Shown here: positions 1-8,821 of the stretch, piece after piece
Layout: each line of letters opens with the position of its first letter
How positions within the stretch are numbered: position 1 is the stretch's first letter
From: Oscillospiraceae bacterium
GTDB taxonomy: Bacteria; Bacillota; Clostridia; Oscillospirales; Acutalibacteraceae
NCBI GenBank assembly: GCA_015065725.1
Contig: SVPV01000002.1
Location: forward strand, 1-64,000
Reading direction: 5' to 3'
DNA length: 64,000 bases
The notes under the pieces: generated by a model
Seen by the model: the letters and a program-made list of their open reading frames with translations, nothing else
Told to the model about the DNA's origin: nothing
Database searches by the model: none
Position numbers and translations under genes: made by a program

Positions 1-85
1 GAATCTGCATGACGCTCTTGTAACCAAACTTTGTCATCAATGCAGGAGCGATTGTTTTCTTATACTCGTTCCCAAGAATTGACAT
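1..85 (-). CDS. rplE: 50S ribosomal protein L5, N-terminal part only
   Basis: The first 28 codons of L5 run off the left edge. The protein begins MSILGNEYKK and continues with PALMTKFGYKSVMQI, which matches the conserved L5 opening that leads into the 5S rRNA-binding protein. I chose the ATG at 85 because it lies 7 bases after an AAGGAGG site (93-99); the ATG at 90 is out of frame. It follows rplX with a short gap, as in the standard S10/spc gene order. The rest of the gene lies outside the window. Confidence 0.9.
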   Translation of the reverse strand, partial: MSILGNEYKKTIAPALMTKFGYKSVMQI

Positions 86-103
86 GTCATGTCCTCCTTA
101 CTC

Positions 104-427
104 TTAAAAAGTTTCGCCGCACTTTTTACAGCAGCGGTCTTTTTTACCATCCTCATAAACCTTTGTGCCTATGCGGGTAGGTTTGTTGCACTTAGGACAA
201 ACAACCTGTACCTTGCAAGCATAGATAGCACTCTCGGTCTCAATGATACCGGACGGGTCACCGGCCTTGCGGGGTTTAACGTGTTTCTTAACCTTGTTAA
301 GACCCTCAACAATAACCTTACCCTCTTTAGGGCTTACTTCAAGTACTTTACCGGTCTTACCGCGGTCCTTTGCATCTCCTGTGAGAAGAACTACGGTATC
401 GCCTGTTTTAATGCGAAGATTACTCAT
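104..427 (-). CDS. rplX: 50S ribosomal protein L24
   Basis: L24 is an assembly-initiating protein of the large subunit that binds the 5' part of 23S rRNA. The 107-residue product has the KOW motif near the N-terminus (VVLLTGDAKDRGKTGKVLEV) and a C-terminal four-cysteine zinc ribbon: CPKC at about 78-81 and CKKC at about 99-102. Length is normal for Firmicutes. It lies between rplN and rplE in the usual spc order, in the same transcript. Nothing is odd apart from the retained zinc ribbon, which some bacteria lack. Confidence 0.97.
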   Translation of the reverse strand: MSNLRIKTGDTVVLLTGDAKDRGKTGKVLEVSPKEGKVIVEGLNKVKKHVKPRKAGDPSGIIETESAIYACKVQVVCPKCNKPTRIGTKVYEDGKKDRCCKKCGETF

Positions 428-445
428 ATTCAGTTTACCTCCTCA

Positions 446-814
446 TTAAAGCACTTCTGGAGCAAGAGATAGGATTTTTGTGTAATCCTTATCACGAAGC
501 TCACGGGCTACCGGTCCAAAAATACGGGTTCCTCTGGGGTTCTTATCCTCACGGATAATAACAGCCGCATTTTCGTCAAATCTAATGTATGTGCCATCAT
601 TACGGCGAAGACCTTTTGCGGAACGAACCACAACAGCCTTAACTACGTCGCCCTTCTTAACAGTACCGCCGGGAGCGGCCTTTTTAACAGAAGCAACGAT
701 AACATCGCCAATGTTGGCATACCTCCTTCTGGAGCCTCCAAGAACACGGATGCACATAATTTCTTTAGCACCTGTGTTGTCGGCAACCTTGAGGTAACTC
801 TGTTGTTGTATCAC
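446..814 (-). CDS. rplN: 50S ribosomal protein L14
   Basis: L14 sits at the subunit interface and contacts 16S rRNA through bridge B8. The 122-residue product is full length and collinear with the family: [18 protein letters not shown] at the start, then [16 protein letters not shown] and [15 protein letters not shown] near the end. It is co-directional with rpsQ (19 bases upstream) and rplX (18 bases downstream), so it is translated from the long S10-spc message. A GGAGG-like site precedes the ATG. Confidence 0.98.
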   Translation of the reverse strand: MIQQQSYLKVADNTGAKEIMCIRVLGGSRRRYANIGDVIVASVKKAAPGGTVKKGDVVKAVVVRSAKGLRRNDGTYIRFDENAAVIIREDKNPRGTRIFGPVARELRDKDYTKILSLAPEVL

Positions 815-833
815 AGTGGTTTCCTCCCTTTGA

Positions 834-1091
834 CTACTTAGCCTTTTCGATAATCTCTACCACACGCCAATTCTTATCCTTGGAGAGCGGTCTTGTTTCC
901 ATAATAAGAACTCTGTCGCCTACGCCACACTCGTTGTTTTCGTCATGTGCCTTAAGTCTGATAGTGTTCTTGATAATCTTCTTATAGAGTGGGTGCTTAA
1001 CGTTGTCTTGAATAGCAACTACAACAGTTTTATCCATTTTATCGCTTGCAACGATACCTACTCTTGTTTTACGAAGGTTTCTTTCGCTCAT
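834..1091 (-). CDS. rpsQ: 30S ribosomal protein S17
   Basis: S17 is a primary 16S rRNA-binding protein of the small subunit body with an OB fold. The 85-residue protein starts [19 protein letters not shown] and contains the family segment [16 protein letters not shown] followed by [19 protein letters not shown]. Length is normal. It lies between rpmC and rplN, in canonical order, about 20 bases from each. Regulation should be that of the whole operon. Confidence 0.98.
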   Translation of the reverse strand: MSERNLRKTRVGIVASDKMDKTVVVAIQDNVKHPLYKKIIKNTIRLKAHDENNECGVGDRVLIMETRPLSKDKNWRVVEIIEKAK

Positions 1092-1110
1092 TTAAGCTTT
1101 CCTCCCTTGT

Positions 1111-1320
1111 TTAAGCATTGGTGCTGTCGTTGTTGATCTCTTTTTCACGGATAATTGTCTTTACACGTGCGATATCTTTCTTGACAGCAACAATACGATT
1201 CGGGTTTTCAAGCTGATTAATGGCAAGCTGGAAACGAAGATTAAATAATTCTTCTTTGAGCTTAGCCAATTGTTCATTGAGCTCAGGCAAAGTATTTTCT
1301 CTAATTTCCTTAGCTTTCAT
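1111..1320 (-). CDS. rpmC: 50S ribosomal protein L29
   Basis: L29 lies beside the polypeptide exit tunnel and forms part of the docking site for trigger factor and SRP. The 69-residue two-helix protein has the typical [18 protein letters not shown] start and the [19 protein letters not shown] core. Its start codon region touches the end of rplP (both reach 1320), a tight junction consistent with translational coupling. No anomalies. Confidence 0.97.
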   Translation of the reverse strand: MKAKEIRENTLPELNEQLAKLKEELFNLRFQLAINQLENPNRIVAVKKDIARVKTIIREKEINNDSTNA

Positions 1321-1742
1321 TACTGCTCACCACCCATTTCCTTAGTAATAAACTTACACTTAATCGGAAGCTTATTAGCTGCAAGACGCATAGCCTCGCG
1401 AGCTAGTTCCTCAGATACACCACCGATTTCAAACATTACGCGACCGGGCTTAACAACTGCTACCCAGTACTCAGGAGAACCTTTACCTGAACCCATTCGA
1501 GTTTCAGCAGGCTTCTCTGTAATTGGCTTATCGGGGAATATTTTAATCCAAACCTGACCGCCACGCTTAATGCAGCGAGTCATAGCGATACGTGCAGCCT
1601 CAATCTGATTGGAAGTAATCCAAGCCGGCTCAGTAGCCTGAAGACCGAAATCACCGTGAGATACGGTGTTACCGCGTGTTGCTACACCGGTCATTCTACC
1701 GCGATGTACTCTGCGGTATTTAACACGTTTAGGCATTAACAT
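1320..1742 (-). CDS. rplP: 50S ribosomal protein L16
   Basis: L16 organises the A-site region of the large subunit. The 140-residue product opens [19 protein letters not shown], as in other Firmicutes, so I keep the first ATG (1742) although a second in-frame ATG lies two codons on. The start overlaps the rpsC stop by one base (TAATG), implying translational coupling; the purine-rich GGGGGAG at the end of rpsC can serve as the ribosome binding site. Conserved [17 protein letters not shown] is present. Confidence 0.97.
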   Translation of the reverse strand: MLMPKRVKYRRVHRGRMTGVATRGNTVSHGDFGLQATEPAWITSNQIEAARIAMTRCIKRGGQVWIKIFPDKPITEKPAETRMGSGKGSPEYWVAVVKPGRVMFEIGGVSEELAREAMRLAANKLPIKCKFITKEMGGEQ

Positions 1743-2413
1743 TAGCGGGCTCCCCCTTCCTTCTTAGCCTTGTGGTTGCGGTTGTCACTTAAAACCTCAC
1801 CCTTGTAAATCCAAACCTTTACGCCAAGCTTACCGTAGGTGGTGTCTGCCTCAGCAAAACCATAATCGATATCAGCACGAAGTGTTTGAAGCGGGATTGT
1901 TCCCTCGTGATACTGTTCGCTTCTTGCGATTTCAGCACCGCCAAGACGGCCTGAAACCTGAGTTTTGATACCCTTAACGCCAAGACGCATTGCTCTGCCG
2001 ATGCAAAGCTTCATAGCACGACGGAAGGATATACGCTTTTCAAGCTGAGCTGCGATGTTCTCAGCAACTAAAGTAGCGTTAGTGTCGGGACTCTTAATCT
2101 CAACAATGTTGATTACAACGTTCTTGCCAAGCATTTCCTGACAGGTTAGACGGAGCTTTTCGATTTCAGCACCGTTGCGTCCGATAACCATACCGGGCTT
2201 TGCACAGTGAATGTGTAATCTTACACGCTTATCGTCACGTTCGATTTCTACCTTTGCAAGACCGGCAGTTGCCAATGTCTTTTTAAGGTATTTGCGGAGG
2301 TTGTAGTCCTCAACCAAGGTGTCGCCGAATTTTTCGTCCTTGGCAAACCAACGTGAGTCCCAGTTCTTAATTATGCCCACACGCATGCCGTGTGGATTAA
2401 CCTTTTGACCCAT
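1742..2413 (-). CDS. rpsC: 30S ribosomal protein S3
   Basis: S3 forms the mRNA entry channel with S4 and S5. The 223-residue product has the [16 protein letters not shown] start, a type 2 KH domain at about 38-110 with the [14 protein letters not shown] signature, and the C-terminal S3 domain ([17 protein letters not shown]). Length is usual. It is 15 bases downstream of rplV and overlaps rplP by one base. Nothing unusual. Confidence 0.98.
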   Translation of the reverse strand: MGQKVNPHGMRVGIIKNWDSRWFAKDEKFGDTLVEDYNLRKYLKKTLATAGLAKVEIERDDKRVRLHIHCAKPGMVIGRNGAEIEKLRLTCQEMLGKNVVINIVEIKSPDTNATLVAENIAAQLEKRISFRRAMKLCIGRAMRLGVKGIKTQVSGRLGGAEIARSEQYHEGTIPLQTLRADIDYGFAEADTTYGKLGVKVWIYKGEVLSDNRNHKAKKEGGAR

Positions 2414-2428
2414 ATTTAAACCTCCCTA

Positions 2429-2767
2429 TTAGTCTTCACGTTCTTTAAGAACGAGTGTTACATGGCTTGTTCTCTTTAAAATGCGATGAGCACGGCCGTG
2501 GTCTTTAGCACGGATTCTCTTTAAGATAGGTCCGGGAGACACAAAGCACTCAGCAACATAAAGTTTCTGAACATCCATATTATGATTGTTTTCTGCGTTA
2601 GCCATTGCAGAAGCTAAAAGCTTCTCGAGATACTCACAAGCGGACTTAGGAGTAAACTTGAGTATAGCCATAGCTTTGTCTGCGTCCTGATTACGAATCA
2701 GGTCGAGAACTATCTTCACCTTACGGGGTGAGATACGGGCGTATTTTAATGTAGCCCTTGATTCCAT
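2429..2767 (-). CDS. rplV: 50S ribosomal protein L22
   Basis: L22 lines the peptide exit tunnel through a long beta-hairpin and binds 23S rRNA. The 112-residue protein starts MESRATLKYARISPRKVK and ends with the GPILKRIRAKDHGRAHRIL region that forms the tunnel hairpin. Length is normal. It lies between rpsS and rpsC in the standard order and is preceded by an AGGAGAG ribosome binding site. Confidence 0.98.
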   Translation of the reverse strand: MESRATLKYARISPRKVKIVLDLIRNQDADKAMAILKFTPKSACEYLEKLLASAMANAENNHNMDVQKLYVAECFVSPGPILKRIRAKDHGRAHRILKRTSHVTLVLKERED

Positions 2768-2790
2768 AGTTAAACTCTCCTTTCAGCCGC

Positions 2791-3063
2791 TTACTTACCG
2801 GTTTTAGAGCCAGCATGGCCTTTAAATGTTCTTGTCGGTGCAAACTCACCGAGCTTGTGACCTACCATATCCTCGGTAACATATACCGGAACATGCTTGC
2901 GTCCGTCATGAACTGCAAAAGTATGTCCGACGAAATCGGGGAATATGGTAGAAGAACGACTCCAAGTCTTGAGAATACGCTTCTCGCCTGCTTCGTTCAT
3001 TTCCTGAACTCTTTTTAGCAACACAGGTTGCACATAAGGTCCTTTTTTAATGCTTCTTCCCAT
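2791..3063 (-). CDS. rpsS: 30S ribosomal protein S19
   Basis: S19 sits in the head of the 30S subunit and contacts L5 across the interface. The 90-residue product starts [19 protein letters not shown] and carries the family signature around [20 protein letters not shown] and [16 protein letters not shown]. Full length, with canonical position between rplB and rplV. A GGAG-type site precedes the start. Confidence 0.98.
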   Translation of the reverse strand: MGRSIKKGPYVQPVLLKRVQEMNEAGEKRILKTWSRSSTIFPDFVGHTFAVHDGRKHVPVYVTEDMVGHKLGEFAPTRTFKGHAGSKTGK

Positions 3064-3086
3064 TATGAAATCTCCTTTCGTCCGAC

Positions 3087-3914
3087 TTACTTACGACGCT
3101 TTACGATATATTTATCAGAGCGTTTATTCTTCTGACGGGTCTTATAACCAAGTGCAGGTTTACCCCAAGGAGTAACAGGTCCTGGACGACCGATTGGGGA
3201 TTTACCTTCACCACCACCGTGGGGGTGGTCGCAGGGGTTCATTACAGAACCGCGAACTGTAGGTCTCCAGCCCATGTGACGCTTACGTCCGGCTTTACCG
3301 TAGTTGATGTTGCTGTGTTCAGGATTTGAAACAGCACCTACAGTTGCCATGCAGCGTTCAGGTACGTTACGAAGCTCGCCCGAAGGGAGTCTAAGTAGTG
3401 CCATACCGTTTTCCTTAGCCATAAGCTGTGCCATATTTCCGGCAGAACGTGCAAGCTGTGCACCTTTACCGGGGTAAAGTTCAATATTGTGTAAGAAAGT
3501 ACCTACCGGAATATTTGTGAGCGGTAAAGCGTTGCCGGGTTTGATGTCGGCATCGGGACCGCTTACAACTACGTCGCCTACCTTCAAATCTTGAGGAGCG
3601 ATGATGTAGCTCTTAACGCCGTCTTCATATTGAATAAGGGCGATGAAAGCAGAACGGTTGGGGTCGTACTCAAGAGTTTGAACTGTAGCGGGTATACCGA
3701 AACGGTTTCTCTTGAAATCGATTACTCTGTACTTTCTACGATTTCCGCCACCTCTGTGACGAACTGTGATTCGGCCGTAGCTGTTACGACCTGCATTCTT
3801 TTTAATGGGCTCAAGCAAACTTCTCTCGGGTGCCACTTTTGAAAGCTCGGAATAATCCATGCTTGTCATATTACGGCGACCGTTAGTAGTCGGCTTGTAA
3901 TGCTTTATTGCCAT
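3087..3914 (-). CDS. rplB: 50S ribosomal protein L2
   Basis: L2 is needed for subunit association and the peptidyl-transferase centre. The 275-residue product is full length: [17 protein letters not shown] at the start, an OB-fold domain around 45-125, an SH3-like domain, and the C-terminal segment [18 protein letters not shown] that includes the functionally important histidine. The 87-base gap upstream, towards rplW, is unusually long for this operon and carries hairpins, described separately. Confidence 0.98.
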   Translation of the reverse strand: MAIKHYKPTTNGRRNMTSMDYSELSKVAPERSLLEPIKKNAGRNSYGRITVRHRGGGNRRKYRVIDFKRNRFGIPATVQTLEYDPNRSAFIALIQYEDGVKSYIIAPQDLKVGDVVVSGPDADIKPGNALPLTNIPVGTFLHNIELYPGKGAQLARSAGNMAQLMAKENGMALLRLPSGELRNVPERCMATVGAVSNPEHSNINYGKAGRKRHMGWRPTVRGSVMNPCDHPHGGGEGKSPIGRPGPVTPWGKPALGYKTRQKNKRSDKYIVKRRK

Positions 3915-3935
3915 TTTGTTTCACTCTCCTATATT

Positions 3936-3988
3936 GGCTTAGCGAAGCCCTCTTGGGCTTCATACATCACCGGAAATCTTTGATTTCC
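3936..3988 (-). promoter_or_regulatory. Tandem and mutually exclusive hairpins in the rplW-rplB gap
   Basis: Read on the minus strand, the gap holds GGAAATC/GATTTCC (3972-3988, loop of three) followed by GAAGCCC/GGGCTTC (3944-3961, loop of four). The downstream arm of the second can instead pair in GGCTT/AAGCC (3936-3949), so the two structures exclude each other. No clear U-run follows. I infer a possible processing or translation-control site before rplB; the sequence alone does not prove function. Confidence 0.4.
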
Positions 3989-4001
3989 AACAAAAACCTA
4001 A

Positions 4002-4295
4002 TTACATTAATCCGTCAAAGAACTCGATAGGCTTGGAATCTGCCTTTAAAGTAACGATTGCCTTCTTCCAAGAAGCTGTGTAACCCTCGTAACGTCCCAT
4101 GCGTCTAGCCTGACCGCGAACGCTCATAGTGTTAACCTTAGCAACCTTAACCTTGAATAATTCCTCAACTGCCATAGCAATTTCTATCTTGTTAGCATCT
4201 TTGTTAACCTTAAAGGTGTATTTCTTGTCGGCAATGCCGGACATGCTCTTTTCGGTAATTACCGGAGCAATAATGATATCCTGTGCGGTTTTCAT
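4002..4295 (-). CDS. rplW: 50S ribosomal protein L23
   Basis: L23 lies at the tunnel exit and is the main docking point for trigger factor. The 97-residue product begins [18 protein letters not shown] and contains [20 protein letters not shown], the conserved RNA-binding core. The start overlaps the rplD stop by one base at 4295, suggesting coupling. Downstream comes the hairpin-bearing gap before rplB. Confidence 0.97.
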   Translation of the reverse strand: MKTAQDIIIAPVITEKSMSGIADKKYTFKVNKDANKIEIAMAVEELFKVKVAKVNTMSVRGQARRMGRYEGYTASWKKAIVTLKADSKPIEFFDGLM

Positions 4296-4918
4296 TATGC
4301 ATACACCTCCTCTAATTTAGCAACGGCACCCTTAACCATAACAAGTGTGTCTGCGTTAATGATGTCATATACGTTAATTGCGTTAACCTGAGCTGCCTTA
4401 GCACCCTTGATGTTAGCAATGCTCTTTACTGCAAAAGCATTGTTGTCCTCAAGAACGATAAGTGTCTTCTTGCCGGCACCGATTGCCTTTAGACAATCAA
4501 CAACGGTCTTTGTTTTGTAGGAATCCATATTAAGTGCGTCAAGAACTATCATGTCGCCTGTAAGAACCTTGTCAGACAAAGCAGACTTCATAGCTAACTG
4601 ACGAACCTTCTTGTTGAGAGAATAAGAATAATCTCTCGGCTTGGGAGCGTGGACAATACCACCATGTCTCCACTGAGGAGCTCTTGTGGAACCCTGTCTT
4701 GCATGACCTGTTCCCTTTTGTCTCCAAGGCTTCTTTCCGCCACCTGATACTTCTGTACGGGTGAGGGTGGATTGTGTGCCCTGTCTTCTGTTTGCAAGGT
4801 AGTTTACAACTGCCATGTGCATTACAACAGCGTTAGGAGCAATTCCGAAAACGGCATCGTTTAGTGTGATTTCACCAACGCTTTTACCTGCCATATCAAC
4901 TACTGCTATATTCGGCAT
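4295..4918 (-). CDS. rplD: 50S ribosomal protein L4
   Basis: L4 reaches into the exit tunnel with a long loop and in some bacteria autoregulates the S10 operon. The 207-residue product has the loop segment ([18 protein letters not shown]) at about 60-80 and the globular C-terminal domain ([18 protein letters not shown]). Length is normal. It follows rplC by 19 bases. Whether L4 binds the operon leader here cannot be read from sequence. Confidence 0.98.
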   Translation of the reverse strand: MPNIAVVDMAGKSVGEITLNDAVFGIAPNAVVMHMAVVNYLANRRQGTQSTLTRTEVSGGGKKPWRQKGTGHARQGSTRAPQWRHGGIVHAPKPRDYSYSLNKKVRQLAMKSALSDKVLTGDMIVLDALNMDSYKTKTVVDCLKAIGAGKKTLIVLEDNNAFAVKSIANIKGAKAAQVNAINVYDIINADTLVMVKGAVAKLEEVYA

Positions 4919-4937
4919 ATTAAAAACACTCCTTCCC

Positions 4938-5567
4938 TTAAGCCTTTACGCTATCGAAAAGAACTACAATTCCGCCCTTAGGACCTGGAACAGCACCCTT
5001 AACTGCGATTATGTTCTTTTCTGCGTCAACCTTGACTACGCTCAAGTTCTGAACGGTTACGCGTTCATTACCGAGGTGGCCAGCCATCTTCTTGCCCTTA
5101 AATACTCTGGCGGGGTCGATAACACCCAAAGAACCGCCATGACGATGTACAGGGCCTGTACCGTGAGACTCTTTAAGGCGGCTGAAGTTCCAGCGTTTAA
5201 CAACGCCTGCATAGCCTTTACCTTTAGATGTGCCTCTTACGTCTACTGAATCGCCTTCAGCAAAAATGTCAGCCTTAATGATGTCGCCTACATTCATAGC
5301 ACTTACATCTTCAAGACGGAACTCGCGAAGTACCTTCTTCGGTGCAACGTCACCCTTTGCAAAATGACCCTTCTGGGGCTTGCTTACCTTAGAAGCCTTC
5401 ATATCGCCGTAGCCGATTTGTACTGCTTCATAACCGTCGTTCTCGATTGTCTTCTTCTGTGATACTACACAGGGACCTGCTTCAATAACAGTAACCGGAA
5501 CAACATTACCGTTTGCGTCAAAAAGCTGAGTCATGCCGAGCTTTTTGCCTACGATACCTTTTTTCAT
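4938..5567 (-). CDS. rplC: 50S ribosomal protein L3
   Basis: L3 is an early assembly protein close to the peptidyl-transferase centre. I start it at the ATG at 5567 (MKKGIVGKKLGMTQLFD, 209 residues), because the in-frame ATG at 5582 is part of the ATGGAGGAA ribosome binding site itself. The signature FSRLKESHGTGPVHRHGG region and PGPKGGIVVLF C-terminus are present. The gap to rpsJ contains a small GTCAGC/GCTGAC hairpin (5594-5608) without a U-run. Confidence 0.97.
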   Translation of the reverse strand: MKKGIVGKKLGMTQLFDANGNVVPVTVIEAGPCVVSQKKTIENDGYEAVQIGYGDMKASKVSKPQKGHFAKGDVAPKKVLREFRLEDVSAMNVGDIIKADIFAEGDSVDVRGTSKGKGYAGVVKRWNFSRLKESHGTGPVHRHGGSLGVIDPARVFKGKKMAGHLGNERVTVQNLSVVKVDAEKNIIAVKGAVPGPKGGIVVLFDSVKA

Positions 5568-5654
5568 TTCTTTTTCCTCCATTTCGGTTATTGGTCAGCT
5601 GTGCTGACTTGACCTGCGGTTTGAAAATCGCCTAAGCCTACATATTAATATATA

Positions 5655-5966
5655 TTAAAGCTTGATTTCGATTTCAACACCGGCGGGGAGCTCAAGACCA
5701 GTTAAAGCCTCAACAGTTTTGTTGGAAGGTCTTATTACATCGATGAGCCTTTTGTGTGTTCGCATTTCAAACTGCTCACGGCTGTCCTTATACTTATGAA
5801 CAGCACGGAGAATAGTTACAACTTCCTTTTCGGTGGGTAGCGGTACTGGACCTGAAACCCTAGCTCCTGTACGTTTAGCGGTTTCCACAATTTTTTCTGC
5901 GGACTGGTCTACAAGTGCGTGGTCGTAACCTTTAATACGAATACGGATTTTTTCTTTCACTGCCAT
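5655..5966 (-). CDS. rpsJ: 30S ribosomal protein S10
   Basis: S10 is a small-subunit head protein and, with NusB, a transcription antitermination factor. It is the first gene of the operon. I start it at the ATG at 5966 ([20 protein letters not shown], 103 residues), which follows AAGGAGG at 5978-5984; an in-frame upstream ATG at 6035 gives a non-conserved extension. The signature [19 protein letters not shown] is present. A leader of roughly 275 bases separates it from its promoter. Confidence 0.97.
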   Translation of the reverse strand: MAVKEKIRIRIKGYDHALVDQSAEKIVETAKRTGARVSGPVPLPTEKEVVTILRAVHKYKDSREQFEMRTHKRLIDVIRPSNKTVEALTGLELPAGVEIEIKL

Positions 5967-6241
5967 GTGAATTTTCGCCTCCTTAATTGGTTGGCGGGCA
6001 AAACTTACACCGTGCCGTGTTTTTCTTTTCGGCACAATATAAAACCGGTATTGCTGGGGTCACAGTCAATTCCGGAGCAGCGACTCGCATCGCCGCAGCT
6101 TCAAGATTCGCAAGTATCCTAAAGCCTCCAAAGTTCTTTCGCCCGGTTTAAAATCGGACATACTCCGCGGAAATTTCCCCATTCTAGATGGGCCACCTCC
6201 CGCATCAACGCATGTATCAACGCCGCATTTTCGCAGCGTAC
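5967..6241 (-). promoter_or_regulatory. Structured leader of the S10 operon
   Basis: Between the predicted start of transcription (about 6241) and rpsJ lies untranslated sequence with several hairpins on the minus strand. They are a CCCAT/ATGGG stem near 6180, a 7-bp GCGGCGA/TCGCTGC stem with a six-base loop (6077-6096), and a GTGCCG/CGGCAC stem with an A-rich loop (6012-6035). Ribosomal operon leaders often bind a product of the operon. No known leader family was recognised by eye, so autoregulation is inference. Confidence 0.5.
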
Positions 6242-6247
6242 CTGTGT

Positions 6248-6276
6248 ATAATATCACATATCAAAACAAATTGCAA
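6248..6276 (-). promoter_or_regulatory. Sigma-A promoter for the S10 operon
   Basis: On the minus strand, TTGCAA (6271-6276) is separated by exactly 17 bases from TATTAT (6248-6253). This is the only good promoter match upstream of rpsJ, and it lies downstream of the ftsH terminator, so the operon is independent of it. Confidence 0.65.
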
Positions 6277-6335
6277 GCATTTTTTTAATTTTTTTTAAAT
6301 TTTTTAATGCATAGACAAAATCCACTTTTATTATT

Positions 6336-6351
6336 AATAGTAGGTACTATT
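6336..6351. repeat. Short inverted repeat upstream of the S10 promoter
   Basis: AATAGTA and TACTATT flank two G residues in an AT-rich stretch between the ftsH terminator side and the S10 promoter. It could be a protein-binding site, but this composition also produces such repeats by chance. Confidence 0.25.
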
Positions 6352-6389
6352 ATATATAGGTATATATTATACTATCATTTAACATCAAA

Positions 6390-6416
6390 AAGGCTGTCGC
6401 GTTTTGCGACAGCCTT
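6390..6416 (-). terminator. Intrinsic terminator after ftsH
   Basis: An 11-bp perfect stem (AAGGCTGTCGC with its complement) and a five-base loop is followed on the minus strand by TTTTT. It lies a few bases past the ftsH stop codon and closes the rnj-to-ftsH operon. Confidence 0.9.
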
Positions 6417-6420
6417 TTAA

Positions 6421-8259
6421 TTAATTATTTTCCATTATTGCTCTAAACTCGTCACCCGAAATCTTTTCGGTTTCAAAAAGAATTTTGGCAACCTCGTGAA
6501 GTTTAGGCATAGCACCGTTTAAAAGCTCAAGAGCTTTTTTGTACTGTGTCATAACAACCGTTTCGATTTCTTCATCGATTAAAGCAGCAGTCTTTTCGGA
6601 ATAGTTAGGTGTAGATGAGAAATCACGTCCTAAGAACACCTCGTTATTATCGTTACCGTAGGCTACTAAACCTAACTTATCGCTCATACCGAACTTGGTA
6701 ACCATTTTGCGTGCTAGGTCGGTTGCACGCTCGATATCGTTAGAGGCACCTGTGCAAACATCGTTTTGAGTTAACTGTTCGGCAGCTCTTCCGCCTAGCA
6801 GTGAACAAATCTGTTCAAGCATCTGATTTTTAGAGGTATGACCTTTTTCCTCGGTGGGCAGATACATTGTATAGCCTGCCGCCATACCACGCTGAATAAT
6901 AGAAATCTGATGAACAGGGTCTTGGGTTGGCAAGAAGTAGGATACTACCGCATGGCCTGCCTCGTGATAAGCCGTAATCATCTTATCTCTATCCTTAACT
7001 ACATGGGATTTCTTTTCTGTACCCATAACAACCTTAATTGTAGCTTCCTCAATCTCGACTTGTGTAATTGCCTTTTTACCATGACGAACAGCAAGTAAGG
7101 CTGCCTCGTTCAAAAGGTTAGCAAGGTCTGCACCTGTAAAGCCCGAGGTGGATTTTGCTATTGTAGCAAGATTTACATCAGGACCTAACGGCTTACCGCG
7201 GGAGTGTACCTTTAGTATTTCCTCTCTGCCCTTAACATCGGGGTAGTTTACAGTAATCTGACGGTCAAAACGGCCAGGACGTAAAAGAGCCTTATCAAGT
7301 ATATCGGGGCGGTTGGTAGCCGCCATAACTATAACGCCCTCGTTCATACCGAAGCCGTCCATTTCAACAAGCAATTGGTTTAAGGTCTGCTCACGTTCAT
7401 CGTGTCCGCCGCCAAGACCTGCACCTCTTTGTCTGCCGACAGCATCAATCTCGTCTATAAAGATAATAGCGGGTGCATTCTTTTTAGCTTCACCAAACAA
7501 ATCACGTACACGCGAAGCACCGACACCTACATACATTTCAACAAAGTCAGAGCCTGAAATTGAGAAGAACGGAACGCCTGCCTCACCTGCAACGGCACGG
7601 GCAAGAAGTGTTTTACCTGTTCCGGGAGGGCCTACAAGCAATACGCCCTTTGGAATTCTAGCACCCATTTCATTAAACTTTTTAGGTGCTTTAAGAAAGT
7701 CTACGATTTCAACCATTTCTTCCTTTTCTTCATCGGCACCTGCAACATCAGCAAAGGTGGTTTTCTTTTTGTCATCCGCCTTTTTAACGTTTGCCTTGCC
7801 AAAGCCCATTGTTCTGTCGCCGCCCATAGCACCGTTCATACGACGCATTATAAACACCCAGAACAATACCATAAGACCAATCATTATAATTGTGGGCAAC
7901 ATATTTAAAATCCACGATGCCTGACCGCCGCTTTTATAATCGTGCTTAATCACCTTGTCGGTGCCGCGATTTTCCTCGTTAATTTTCATAACCGCTTCAT
8001 TTACGTCGTTATAGAAAATTGACGGATCAGCTACGGTGTAACGGTAGGTTTTACCGTCGTCACGCTTAACGTAGGTAAGGTCTCCGTTATATAGGTTTAG
8101 CTGATATTCCGATATTTCGTTGTTTATTACCATATCAACTATCTGGTAATACTTTGTCTGTGCAGAGTTTTTTGTAAATCTTTGAACCATCATTATCGAA
8201 AGTATAAGCACTATCGGAATAGCAAGATACAAAACTATGCTTTTAAAATTCTTTTTCAA
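6421..8259 (-). CDS. ftsH: ATP-dependent zinc metalloprotease FtsH
   Basis: FtsH is a membrane-anchored hexameric AAA+ protease that degrades misfolded membrane proteins and short-lived regulators. The 612-residue protein has an N-terminal membrane segment (about 8-27), an extracytoplasmic domain, and a second membrane segment (about 115-138). The AAA module carries Walker A GPPGTGKT at 210-217 and Walker B IIFIDEID. The peptidase domain has the zinc motif HEAGH. All catalytic elements are intact and the length is normal. It is last in its operon, 16 bases after hpt and just before a strong terminator. Pairing with tilS and hpt is conserved across Firmicutes. Confidence 0.97.
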   Translation of the reverse strand: MKKNFKSIVLYLAIPIVLILSIMMVQRFTKNSAQTKYYQIVDMVINNEISEYQLNLYNGDLTYVKRDDGKTYRYTVADPSIFYNDVNEAVMKINEENRGTDKVIKHDYKSGGQASWILNMLPTIIMIGLMVLFWVFIMRRMNGAMGGDRTMGFGKANVKKADDKKKTTFADVAGADEEKEEMVEIVDFLKAPKKFNEMGARIPKGVLLVGPPGTGKTLLARAVAGEAGVPFFSISGSDFVEMYVGVGASRVRDLFGEAKKNAPAIIFIDEIDAVGRQRGAGLGGGHDEREQTLNQLLVEMDGFGMNEGVIVMAATNRPDILDKALLRPGRFDRQITVNYPDVKGREEILKVHSRGKPLGPDVNLATIAKSTSGFTGADLANLLNEAALLAVRHGKKAITQVEIEEATIKVVMGTEKKSHVVKDRDKMITAYHEAGHAVVSYFLPTQDPVHQISIIQRGMAAGYTMYLPTEEKGHTSKNQMLEQICSLLGGRAAEQLTQNDVCTGASNDIERATDLARKMVTKFGMSDKLGLVAYGNDNNEVFLGRDFSSTPNYSEKTAALIDEEIETVVMTQYKKALELLNGAMPKLHEVAKILFETEKISGDEFRAIMENN

Positions 8260-8275
8260 GGGTTTTTCTCCTTTC

Positions 8276-8821
8276 CTATTTGCCGGCGTAAACCTCGCGT
8301 TTCAGCACACCAACATAGGGTAAATTTCTGTATTTTTCATTATAATCAAGGCCGTAACCTATAATAAACTCATCAGGAACAACAGCACCTACATATTCAG
8401 CCTTAATATCAGTCTGACGGTTTGCAGGCTTATCCAAAAAAGCACAAACCTTAACGCTTGCAGCATTACGGTCTATTAGCACCTTTTTAAGATAGGAAAG
8501 CGTTATACCCGAATCAAGAATATCCTCAACTATAAGTATGTCCTGTCCGTCGGGGTCTACATCCATATCTTTTTTAAATTTTACTACACCTGTAGTTTTT
8601 GTACCGCTATAAGACGAAACAGCCATAAAATCAATTTCACAGTCACAGGTAATTTCACGCATAAGGTCGGCAAGAAAAACTACACTGCCCTTAAGCACGC
8701 TTACAAGAAGTAATTTTTTATCCTTGTAGTCCTCTGAAATCTGTTTTCCAAGTCTTTGACAAACTTCTTTGATTTCTTCCTTTGAAACCAAAATCTTTTC
8801 TACATCCTTATTTATTTCCAT
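8276..8821 (-). CDS. hpt: Hypoxanthine-guanine phosphoribosyltransferase
   Basis: The enzyme salvages hypoxanthine and guanine by transferring the phosphoribosyl group from PRPP. I start it at the ATG at 8821 ([17 protein letters not shown], 181 residues); an upstream in-frame ATG would add 40 non-conserved residues lying inside tilS. The PRPP-binding signature [14 protein letters not shown] is clear, and the flexible-loop region SYSGTKTTG and the substrate-binding [14 protein letters not shown] match the family. The start overlaps the end of tilS by 14 bases, indicating translational coupling. Confidence 0.96.
   Translation of the reverse strand: MEINKDVEKILVSKEEIKEVCQRLGKQISEDYKDKKLLLVSVLKGSVVFLADLMREITCDCEIDFMAVSSYSGTKTTGVVKFKKDMDVDPDGQDILIVEDILDSGITLSYLKKVLIDRNAASVKVCAFLDKPANRQTDIKAEYVGAVVPDEFIIGYGLDYNEKYRNLPYVGVLKREVYAGK

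Noticed and set aside
6066..6257. 63-residue leader peptide before rpsJ
   Set aside because: The frame coincides with structured leader sequence, has no convincing ribosome binding site, and is rich in Arg and Cys without conservation I can recognise.
7313..7924. 203-codon open frame on the plus strand inside ftsH
   Set aside because: It is antisense to intact ftsH, is low-complexity in Ser, Pro and Ile, lacks a ribosome binding site, and matches no protein pattern.
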